From Karalla daura (lineage: Eukaryota; Chordata; Actinopteri; Chaetodontiformes; Leiognathidae): a stretch of DNA of 64,000 nucleotides. The stretch is taken from assembly GCA_029224185.1 (NCBI GenBank), contig CM055207.1, positions 11,915,693-11,979,692 of the forward strand, given 5' to 3'. The translations under genes were made by a program, and so were the position numbers. The stretch's first letter is position 1; each line of letters opens with the position of its first letter. The notes under the pieces are model-generated. The model had not been told where the DNA came from. It did no database searches and saw only the letters and a list, made by a program, of their open reading frames with translations. Shown piece by piece: positions 10,401 to 22,400 of the stretch.

Positions 10401-13400
10401 CCCATTCAGAGTGTTAGCTTTAAGATTAGATATATTGCATTACTGGACTATGATTATCAATACATTCCTGGAACTGTTGAAATGTGTCGCATATCCCTGA
10501 TTAAGAGACATTTAAGTATGTAAATATTTCTAGGACTGCAATACTTCCTTTTGAGATGCCCTGAGAATGCAGTACTTTTATTTTCTTGGGTTATTTTGTG
10601 CTTCCGCTTTTAATGTGTCATTCATAAATCAGCTGTTTACCGCTATGGTAACCACTTGCAATTGCAGTCAGTTCACTGCTTTTAGACTGACAAAACTGTA
10701 CGGTTACTGTGGACACCATGACTCAGCAGCAGCACCACCACCACCACCACAAGTCAGTCAGCGCAACAACTCCACTTTCACCATCCAGCTCGGGTCAGAC
10801 TCACAACAATATGGTGCTCCGAGCCAGCTAAATACCGGTTGCGTAAATATGTCACCTCATTACACAGTTCAAACTTGTCTAAATATGGCAGCCTTTACTG
10901 AATCCCATAAGGCTCTGTGGCTGTAAAGTCCGGGCACACTGGCCTCTCTGCCGAGCGCCACCCGTCCGGCTGCTGATATTCAGCTCTGTAATTGAGAGTG
11001 ACGGTTGGGTCGTCCTCGCTGGCCATGGGGACGTTTGGACAACAGCACGTAACCCCAATCTGCGCAGGGGCCGGGGCAGGAGAGGCCCCTGTTATATTGT
11101 CAACTGTGAGGGCCACTCGGGCTCAAAGGGGAAATCATCTCCCATTGGAGCTTTAATGAGGAACCAGTAGATGAAATGCGCTATAACACCACAAGAAAAC
11201 TGTTGTCCGCAATGTTGCCTCTGCAGACAAAGCTTTTGGAAATGGAGCAACTCTCAGCTACCTAAAGAAAAAAAGCTTTGACACATGCTCAAAGATGAAC
11301 TGAATTCGCAGCTTTCGTTTGCAGGATGCTGTCTTTGTACCGTAGGGACCCCTTAGTTTTGATAAAAGCAGTTTTACTTATTTTTGCCACATACATATTT
11401 TTTTCCTGGTCTTGCTTGAACTGTGTAGTTTCTGTTAAACTACATCAATCAAGACAAAGTACTGATACACCTGGTTGAGAAAACATTGTTCCGGTAACCG
11501 GCTCAGCATGTGAAAGAGTGAGTGTGTGATCTCTTTCGACCATACAGAGACACATGCTGTAGAATTGAGCAACAACAACAAAACACAGAAAATTCATCCA
11601 AACCTAAAACCAACGCTTCATACTGGGAACACAACTTAACCACCACCCGAGGACACATTTATCTGTCCTTGCATTGAAAGCAGACTCATGCTGCCAATTA
11701 GCATCACTAATGAGGGCGTAAACCACAGGCATATTTTAGATATTGACCTAAAAATCCATTTTATCTGTAATGTCATGAGTAATATCACATTTGTGTAATT
11801 GAGGCTTGAACATATGACACCAGTGGGTATTGCAGTACCTGCTACTTCGGGCTGGCAGACATACTGGCTGTGAGAGTGGGGAGGTGAGGGGGCTGATGAA
11901 CAGCGAGAGAGGGAGGCCTGGAGGTCCACAAGACTCAGGCCTGCCAGGGGACGAAGGGGGGAGGAAGAGGAGGAGGAGTGAGGGGGAGACGCAGCCATGG
12001 AGGCCTTGTATGGCTCTTTTTTAATGCGAGGTGATGATGGATGGGTGAAGGGCTTTTTTTGTAAACGTTGGAGAAATGCATGAAGAGGCGATACTGCGTG
12101 ACCTTCTATACCAGCCACACTGATGCAAACAATATATTCACACACAGGCATAAAGACAAACATGTCTAGCCGATGAGAGGGGTAAGACTGTGTTATTGTA
12201 CTACTGCATTTACACAAACACACAAAAAATAGTGACACATTCAGCATTTGGTCCAATAAACAAATAATGAATAAATGAATACTGGGCTTCACTAAGTGTG
12301 TTTTACATCTTAAGTTACCAGTTGCATTGGATCTTTAAAAATTATACAATCTGCTGACATAACACAACACAGTGACTTTTTCAGTGAATTTTCATGCTTT
12401 AGTGGCCTTTATTCCTGATAGGAGAGCTAGAAAGTTAACGATACACATGATAAACAACACCCATGCTGGGATAATATATTGTAACAGTATTTCAAATGCT
12501 TAGAATCTGAGGAGGACTAGATGCACTCTCTATTGTTATAATTCTATTATGCAAGTTAATCTTCCGAGTACTACCTGGAATTGTTGCGTTAGTAGTTGGA
12601 GAAAATGTCATATAGTTGTAGGAGTAATTTCTCACTCGTGATTATGAATTGTCTGATAAGAAATGGTTCAATGTCATGTCAAACAACTGCTCTCTATTAT
12701 TTGCAGATCTCGGTGCTGATGGCAGCATTGTACACGGGCGAGATGTGTCTTTTGGTTAAAGCGCTCAGACTTGGCGGAGTTAAAGAGCTTTAGAGAGAAG
12801 AGTGAGGTCATGCTGGACCTTTCATTTATAATAAGAATTAGTTAGCCACAAGCCAGTGCACATAAGTCAAAGGGAGCCGTGGGAGTACTGTAGGTGGGGG
12901 GTCCAGCAGGGGTAAGGCCATTGTATGTCAGTGTGTGTGTGTGTCTGCGTGTGTGTGTGTGTGTGTGAGGACATTGGTAACTATTGTCTAACTGTCTCAG
13001 CAAACACCGACCCAATCTTTTCCTCATTATTATTGCAGCAGCTACAGCAGTCGCACATGTTTAATAAAAGTAAATACTCTTATCTCTTCATTACCTCGCT
13101 TCAAAGAGATGAAATACATAATGAGCACGGGATCCCAGCCTGCGCTGTCTCAGGGGGAACATCTAGTTTAAATTCTTTAAGACATGGCAACACTGGGGAT
13201 AACCAGGCATGAACAAATAACACTTTTCCCTCTACTTTTCCTCTTCAAATACTGATCCCGATTCAGATCAACCGACACTAAACCAATACCTTTGTTGTTT
13301 TAGGTTTTTGTTCCATTTGCGTATCTGATTAGTTTTAAAGCCTCATTGCATCGTTTCATACAACGTGTAGACACTCATACACCAGAATCGTCACTTTTTT

Positions 13401-16400
13401 GGAGGGAGGGGGGTTTAATAACAAGAGTTATATTGTTCAACTAATCAGGTGACACAGTAGATTGATGAACAGCGCCAGCTTCTCACAGCAAGAAGGTCAC
13501 TGGCTTGAATCCTGGTCGGACCGCCCTTTCTTTCAGGAGTCTGTATGTTCATGTTGGAGAACATGTACATGGATTCTCTCTGCCACCGTTTTACTCCAGG
13601 CATGCCAGGTTCCTCCCACCGTCCAAAAACGTGCATATCTAGGTCGACCAGAGACAATTGTGAGAGTGGGTGATGTATGCACTGCAATAGACTGATGTGA
13701 GCTCTCCCAAAGATAGGCACCAGAAGACCCCCAGTGAAATCCACTAAGAAGATAGGGTAATGAATGGAAGAATGAATGTTCTCATAATAAAATATTTTTA
13801 AGTGCAAATTTATAACAACAAAGAACGTATGGGTGTATTCGGCACCTCAGTATCCCTGGTACTGATTCAGTGTTGAATTAGCACATTTTATTAACTTAAA
13901 CATGATTGGAGATCCATTAAATAGAAACAAAAATATAACATATTGGTGTTTCCTTTGGGCTAAGGTAAATAAAAATGGTACACGTTCACCAGTTGTTACA
14001 TTAATATGCAATTTTGTGAAAGCAAAAAAAAAATAGGGCAGCTGGCATTTTCCAAAAGGCTTGCATTCCTTGTGATGCGATAACAGTTTTTTGATCACTT
14101 TTTGACTCTCATCACAGCCTCCACTGAACCCTGTTTTTGTATATTCCAGGATACAGTTGGCACTGACTGCCAGCAGCTCTGTGACTGTTGCTTTATGTCC
14201 GCTTTAAAGCCCTCTTTCAGAGAGGCGCCGGTTCGGAGAACTCTCTGTACAGCAATGATAGCCTCATTAGCTGCTTCCTAGCCTTTGTTGTTTTTACAAC
14301 AGAGATGTGTGTCCAGATTCTCATTAAAAGATGGGCTTCTTTATATTGTCTGCTTCCTCTGACAGTCCCCTTAGATTGAACGCCAGCAAAGCAAGCTATT
14401 TATTTTCCTCTGCCCTCTTTTTCCCTCCCTGCGAAAATCAATTCAAAGATTTTTTGGTTTGCTGTTACAAAAGCCTGTTGATTTCCATCTTAATTTGACA
14501 AGTGGCTCGAAGTGGTCGCAGCAGCAGAGCTGGGACTACAGTATTTCCTGCTCTTAACCTGCCTTGAAATGTCTAATTTTCACAGACAAGAAGCTTTGAC
14601 TGTTGTGCTTTTGCTGCCGTCTGATTTAAAGGTACAACCCCAGAGCCGAGACATCAGCGCTAAGTACAACTGAGGTTGTGCTTCAGCAACACAGAGTGAC
14701 TGTCAGCATCACAGTGTTTTGTCAACACCTAATTATACATCCCTCCATCCATTTTCTTACCTGCTTTGCACCTACAGCCTATCCCAGTGCACAAAGGGCA
14801 AAGGCAGGGAACACACCCAGGACAGGTGTCCGGTCCATCACAGGGAACACACACCACACCGAACGGCAGTTTAGTCTTCGGGTGGCCCAAACACGCACGT
14901 AATGTTTTTTTGGACAATGGGAGGAAACTGGAGTACCTGGACAACACCCATGCATACACAGGAATAACGTGCAAACTGGGAGTCGAACCAAAGGAACCTC
15001 TTGTGGTGAGCCAGTGCTAACCACTCAACCACCTTGCTGCACCTGATTATACGGTGCATTTTTTTTTGGTTTTATCTGAACCCACAGAGACGTGGCGGGA
15101 AAGGTTATGCACGGTTCTCGCATTAGCATCGACTCGGTTTCTTGAAACACAAACAGAAAAGCGGGGTGACCTTCTCTTTATTTGGCACGGGAACAAAGTC
15201 ATTTGTGAATGACTCTTTTACTTGCAAGAGTATTAAATTTAGCATGACAGGGACACCTTCGTGTTTGCTACAACAACAACCGAAAAATCTTTGACCTCCA
15301 TTTTCTAGGCTATATGCAGAATGGGGCAATTTATCACCAGCCCAAAAATCTCAGCACCCTAATTAATTACAACTAAGTAAAGAATGTTTGGAGAGCCAAA
15401 TTGCTTTAATTCCCCAAACACCGGCTGAAAGTCATTCATTATCAAATGTGTGCTCAAAGGTTAGTTTGCTTTTGTGAAGACGACATAAGCATTAATTTCG
15501 GAGCGCGGGCCTGTGGGGAGACAGGCGGGCGGTTTGTCACCGGGCCACACATCACTGACGGCGGTGTCGCTGTCTGGTCTTTGCTCGCTGCTCACTGGAC
15601 AACGGCAGGTCTTGGTACTTTCCGTGTGGAGCACTCACTCACCTTAATTGAACGCTGAGCGCGCGTTTGAAGTTTTGTTTGGAGAATCGACAGGGGTGGG
15701 GTGAGGGGGGGCTGGTGAAGGAGTGCGGAGGAGGCGGCTGCTCGAGGAGAAGTGTCATTGACACAACGGGCTTTAAGCCTTCGGAGGCCTCTATTAACAG
15801 GCCCAGCAGGGAATATGTTTAAAGAGTCTTCAGTATGCAGCCAGCGACTGGAGATGTGTAAAACTCCCACTGAGGACTCGAGGGAATCCGCTCGAAAAGA
15901 GGAGCCTGAAGCGCCATCAAGAAAACAGGTGGGCTCTGACTAGTCCCAGGAAATACAGAATCTCTATAGAAATAGTGGACAATTGGCCGTATCAAGGCCA
16001 TCTCTCCATTTATTTCTCAAAATACACAAAAAAAGTTGAGAGCTCCTCCTTCTGCTATTCACAAATTCACCCATGGCTCGCGCCATTTGAATTTTAAGCA
16101 GTTTGAATGAACAAGAATAAGAGGCACTCGAGATGAAATCCATCTCTCGAAGGGAATTCATCAAAGAAATTACTTCCCATATCAACAATAGAAATTACCA
16201 CACAATATGCAATTGTCCTAGCTCCCATATTCATGGGACCCTTTGGTGTTTTTATGGGGTAAGAGAGACTATTTAGCAGGTAATACAGCATTAATGTGGA
16301 GGAGAGGGAGTGAGAGAAAAAACGTTTTTAATGGAAGTGGCTTCTTGCCTCTGAATTTCGATGATGTGCACAATGCCCTTAAATCCCTTTCTTATTTGAG

Positions 16401-19400
16401 CCTGCTTTGCAGGTACTTTTGAGCCTTAATAGGATAAGCAGAGAGGACACAAAAGATTTCTATCTCTCAAGTCTCTCACTTCGCTGAGAATCCCGATCTC
16501 TGGCAATGAGCACTTCATGAATCATTCATTTCTAATAGATTATGCAAATTCCAGGACATAAAAATCAACAAGATCAATAACTGTGGGGCGTTTTAATTGG
16601 CGTTCGAAAACATTTTTGAGGATGAACATAATCTCCAGTTCTTCCTCCCGTAAAGACACCATTAATTTGAAATTGGATCTGGGCCTAAATACTGCAGATA
16701 ATTTACTACTTTTTGCATGGCTTAAAATTCCTCTGGTGGGCTTATCACCGGCAAGTAAACTGTAATACTCAGCCATTAGTGAGGCCACACACACCTGAAT
16801 ATCACCTAATATCCAGCCAGGCACTGAGGGAAAACCAAGCAGACGAGCCACTAACTAAATACTAATTACCAAGTGGAAGTCTCACTGATGTTTGTCCCAT
16901 TAGTTTGACCTCTGTGCACTCTTAACTTTCCTGCCAGCAGAAGAAAAAAAAGACGTGGAATTAACCTATTTACCAAAACTACAGCAAATAATGTGCTTTT
17001 CATACACCGATGCACACATACAGACACCCATGCACACACACACACACACAATCCCATCTTTCTTCCCCTTGCATCTCTGTTTGCACCTGTAAAGCAGTAA
17101 GGAGACCCTCTCTGCAGGGACCATCTAAAATATCCCAGGTGCAAACAAAGCCGCCTGCAGAACCAGACCTGCTTTCTGCCGAGGCCATCAGCGCACAAAG
17201 GACAAACACACACCTTTCTTCTCAGGAGGCCTGCCTTACAGGGGAAATCTACCTCCCACATATTAATGAGAAAAGGGCCCTTTCTTTTCTCATAAGGCTG
17301 CCCGGGCTATCGCTTGAGAAGGGGGGCTGCTGCAATTTTCAATCACCCTGTCCTCCCCCACGCAGAACTCGTTGCCTTCTGATGGTGGGGCTGCATAATT
17401 ATATGAATTTTAATAAAAGCTCTGTATATTAATCTTGGGCCCCCGACAGTCATCGTAAACTTTCAGTAAACTTAACCTTCTTCTCGGTAATAACATGGCA
17501 ACAACGAAACAATATTTCAATTAGCCAGGCAGTCATTAACTGTGACAAGGAGAGGAGACGACAGAGAGGGTAGTGGTGGTGGGGGAGGGGGAGATAGGGA
17601 GGGTGAAATAAATGATCATGGCGTTAGAGTTAGGCGGCAGAAATGCCAGAGCGTATTTACCGCGGCACATTACTCGTGCTTTGAGACACACAAACTGTCT
17701 CCCGGCGAACAAATCACAGGAGCAACACGGCAGCAGACCGCTACGCACTCACTCCTGCGCGGTGGCCCCCTTTTTTTTTACCCCCCCACGAGACCTTGCT
17801 CTGATACACAGTCATAGTTCTGATGTGCTGACACCCAAAGGTCCTTGTCCGGCGGTGACTGAACAGCCCTCCCACAATCGCTCTTGTGGCTCCTGCTTGC
17901 TCAGCAGAAACCGGGACGGAGGACAGCTGCCACGCTTTTATGGCAACACGGTGCCACCTTTTCAGCTAAGAGTGAGATGACATTAAAAAAAAAAAGTCTT
18001 CACACTGAACTTTTTGCTTGCTTTTATTAATGCTCAGGCTTCCTTTTTGGCCTTTTTCCTCTGCTCTGTGACACCCCTCAAGGCCCATCAGGTGTTATTG
18101 TTTTTAGCTTGCGGGCACGAGTGACAGCTGAGCACAATGTGCTGCAGGTTTAAGGCGTTTCTGTTTTTCTTTATGCTGTACCCACCTTAATAGCAAACCT
18201 CTTTGGCAAAAAGTTGTTGTTTTTGCACTAGCTATGGCTAACAGTAGCCTGTGTATCATTAGTTTATAATTTTAGTGCCATTACCCGGGGCCCAGGCTTT
18301 CCACTATATAATCAATATAGATATATATATTTTTTGCCCCATTGTTGTATAATGAATGTTACATGTTGTAGCCCACTTAAACTATCCCATAGGAGAGTAT
18401 GTTGCTTTCCTGGCATCTCATCTCCTCAGAGATGCTTTCGTCACAACTTAAAAAAAAAACACCACCTGATGGACCTTTAGGGGCTGTGTGCTCTTTGAAC
18501 CTCCCCTTAGCTGAAGCGGTGGCGCGGCAGCATAAAGGCGTACTGTACGGCACTTGATCTTACCTACAGGGTAGCTTTGCGACACACTGGGGCCCAGGTC
18601 TGGGTTGGCGCTAGAGGATAAACTGGGCTTGACTTCGTCCAGGCTGGAATTCAGGGCAGGGAGCGAGTACTCATTAGCCTGGGAAAAGGACAGTTGAATC
18701 ATTACACAACCAAACAATACCTAGATGGAAATCCTCCCTTCTCCTCCTCCATTAAGCGCTCCACACAGGCCTGGGCAAGTATAAATTTGTATGAGAGCAT
18801 TGTGTGTGTGTGTGTGTGTGTCTGTCAGTGTTTCTGTGTGTGTCTGTGTGTGTGTTCAAGCTGCAGGGTGGCAGTTCAAGCATATCATGAATGTATTTTG
18901 GTATTGTCTGAGAGGAAGTGGGATTTTGAGATGAGTGAAAAGCCAAGGCGTCAGCTGGCCCTTTGTGCTCCACTGCAGTCCTACCCCTGATCAGCCAAGG
19001 GAGAAAGCAGTTCTGCTTTGTTACTGGCACACCATGTGGCCCTGTTTGAGAGACACCATTCACCTTTTTTTCCTCCCTTTCTCCCCCCTTTTTTGCTTTT
19101 AATTTGGACTCTAAACCACCTTTAAATTTCATTACACCTCATCTCTGAATGGAACGCATTGTACAACTTTTTGCCACCGGGATTTTTCAAAGCTTTCATC
19201 TCAGGCCGACTGTAACGTAGGCCAATTTGTGCATCCGTACTGCTTGTATTTTACAAAGAATGCACTGGACATCAAAAACACAAGATAAAATATGGAATTT
19301 CTGACTCCTGATTATTGAACCAGTCCAGAGTCGAACAAAAAAATCAAATATTTGTTATTTTCTGAAAATAGCTGGCACCTAAAAGAGTTTAAAACTGACA

Positions 19401-22400
19401 AAATTGTGATTTTAATCCAAAGATGTTTAGTAAAAAAACAAAAAAACAAAAACAAAATAAAACTAAGCAAATAGGACTGCCTAATGCGGATTTTGATGCC
19501 AGCGTTTGGTAGTTGGGATTTTTACTGCTCAGTTCAGATGGTGATGTGTTTCAGCCAAAAAGTCTTTCCAGGAACAATGTTCTGGTCATGCTTTATAATC
19601 ACCAGAAATCACATTGTACATGCGCTGTTTCATGTGTAAGAAGCTGTAAAAAATCTAAAAATAAAAACAAACTGTGTGGGTGAACTGGCCCTTTAATGAA
19701 AAAAAAGAAAAAATGACTTAATCTGAAATCACCCCTTCCTTGTCTCTTATCATAAATTTTCATTTTAAAATCCCCTACTCCCCACACTCTGGACAGATGT
19801 TCACAGGGCCTTTTTTCTAATGAGATGAGACTTCCGGAGTCTGAGTGTTGACAATGTTTGTCCAGAGCCCAGTGTGAGGCTGAGTGGCTCGGTGGGCCGC
19901 GCTCCCACAGGGGGGGACGCCCGTGACCCCACTCTTGTCTGCCACTATCACCGATAAACTCTAATTGTCTGCTACAACTGTTCACTGGCACAATGTCGGA
20001 TGTTTTCCTCTATTCTCAGAGGCTTCAGACGCCAAACAGACGTTTTATCATGCAGATAAAGGGCAGAAGGGGGAAAACTGAAAAGATAGGTCTGAAAGGG
20101 ATGACCAAATGGCTAGCAGAAGTGTGGGAGGGGTGAATCCATTGAGTTTTGCATCTCCAGAATGGCTTTTTAATGCTCCACTACAGCACCCAGACACTGG
20201 CTAATAAGGCCACATTTTCCAGAGGAAAAAAAAAACGTGAGGCCCCCACGAAAGGGAAAGTGCTCTGATTAATATTGCATTAAATTAAACCTGATTTTTC
20301 TAGACTGTTCCTGGCCCCCCCCTTTTTTGTTCTTTGCTTAGCCCCCTCTTTTTTTTTTTTTTTTTAGTCTAACCCTTTTCCCTCTGCCTTTTAATACTCT
20401 CCCTGACGCTCTTTGTGATTGCAAGTCATTTCCAATTCGTTTTGGTATTGATCTTCCAGTAGAAATCAGTTTTGTAATTAGCTGCAAATTAGGCCCTCTT
20501 CTGGAGGTGAGGCCTGTCCCACTGATTTATCACCTGCGTAATTCGCCCCGATTGGAGAGAAATTAAAATGAACTCAATTAGGCGACTGCTTTTGCTTTAT
20601 GGGTCCGACTTGTAGTTTGGAGGGAGAAATTAATAGTCTCTTGTTGTTTAATAGTATAATGAAAGTAAATAAAGGTTATCCATTGTAATAAGCCCAGAGC
20701 TTTTAATAAGCGGTGGTTTGTGGCTGTCGCTTTGGCGTGGGGGGTGGCTGTTCCCCAAATGCCTCTTAATTTTTGAAATGAGGATGGATGGCAAGTGTGG
20801 CTTTAGCATCAGGAGGAAGGAGAGGGAATGCACAGTTTCATACACACATTTCATGAATGCATGCAACAGTAGGAGCAGCCTTTAAGGCCACGTCAATCAT
20901 TGGACTTCAAGATATGACAAAGAATTGGAATTAAAACACCAGAGACAAAGGAAGCGTCTAAGTAACACAGAAGTGTTAAAATCTAGATATTGATTAATTT
21001 CATGTTGCCGTACTGTTATTCTCAATTATAGCGGATACAGGGAATGTGTTTTTCATCACAAAATCAATAATGTGTGGGAGTTTTCCTGGTGATCCCTGCA
21101 GCATTATACATGCTCGGCAGTAATCCAGTCAGTGCTTTGCCATCTCAGGCCTTCGCTTGATTAGCTTTAGTTTCTGTGTATGGTTTGGGAATATCTGTGA
21201 CAGAAGTGTTATGCTTCATTCAGCATGCACAGTGTGACTGTATTTATTGTATGTGATGGGAGAAAAGCAGGCGTTGCGGTGCTACTAACCTGTTCCGGTT
21301 TGATATGCTCCGATGTAGGGAAGACGTCAGGGTACGAGGGGCGTTCAAAGACCCGGTCCAGTGCTTCCAGCTGCTGCTGAGTGAAGGCATCTGCCCTAAG
21401 GTGTTTCCGTAAACTCTCCACACTACCCTGAGAATCACTGTTTGGGCCAGAACCATCTGAACCATCTACAAGAAGAAAGAGCAACAATCGAGACACTGAC
21501 CCTGGGAAGCCGGCCTTTACTTCAAGCTATGCACTTTATATTCTCCTCATGGCTCTCCTGTACCACCTCTGTGGGGGATCTGAGGAGGACAGAAAGGGAT
21601 GGAGTGCAGCTTTTTCCACTCCTTAATGGCTGTAGTGAGCCACTGGCTACATCACACAGCCTTTCCCCCCCTTACACCCCTCCCCAGCAGTAACACCACC
21701 AGGATCTGAGAGCCCCTCTGGTAATTGATGGATTACCATCACTTGCAAATATATACATGTTGTGGCAAGCATGTGTACTAATGAAAGCAGCAGCTCACCC
21801 ATTATGGTGTCTTTTTTTATTTTATTCACCACAGTCCTTTTTTTTCTCTCCTCCCCAAACCCCAACTGGGTGCTTGTTGAAATCAAGAGTCGTTTTTCTT
21901 TAAAAAGCACAATTTCCCTCTCGTCTCCGCTCAATACCGTTTTCATTCTGAGCGAGCGTGTGGCTCCATTTGGAGGACAAGGGGCTGAATAAAATTGTAC
22001 AGTCCACTTCAATCATCCCGCTCTCCAAACACAGGAATTTTCTCCCGACTCCTGACCTGATTACCCGACGGTTGGGAGAAGGATGCCTTAGCTTTTCCCG
22101 TTGTCACTTGCATGTGATGCTTTAAAGCCTTTACAGACCACTCCACCATACCTCCCTTTCTTTTTTTTTTACCCCCCCCCCCCTCCCTTTCCCAGCACCT
22201 CTGCCACCAGCCCTGAGCCCTCTTCCTCCATCACCCCCGCCTCTCCTGGCTGCAGTGGCTGTGTCTGAAGGTCTCCTCCCCGGACCCCAAGAAAGCTTCA
22301 GCTCCCTTACAAATCTGTCATTCTAAATTTGCGGCAGATTATGTTCTCCCCTCGGTGGGAAAGCGGTGATATATGATATGCAAGGCCCCTATTGATTGCC

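Larger units (their letters stand above)
10173..18563 (-). other. pax2 intron 7 (host of the cassette exon)
   Basis: 8391 bp, the largest intron. It contains the candidate cassette exon 11839-11940 (or -12015), two SINE copies in opposite orientation (13447-13770 plus, 14742-15050 minus), a GT array at 12930-12968, a CA run at 17034-17050, and repeat-free blocks including 16440-16780. GC-richer patches at 10920-11120 and 15500-15760 have no recognised content. Confidence 0.88.
18679..21289 (-). other. pax2 intron 6
   Basis: 2611 bp. It has a GT array near the 3' side of exon 7 (18801-18855), T-rich runs around 20345-20366, and a repeat-free block with several homeodomain-type cores at 20420-20740. 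No exon was recognised. Confidence 0.88.

Noticed and set aside
11636..12292. 218-codon minus-strand open frame taken as one gene
   Set aside because: Only its middle part resembles PAX8 exon 9 and has matching splice sites. The ends are ordinary intron sequence, so it is treated as a cassette exon, not a separate gene.
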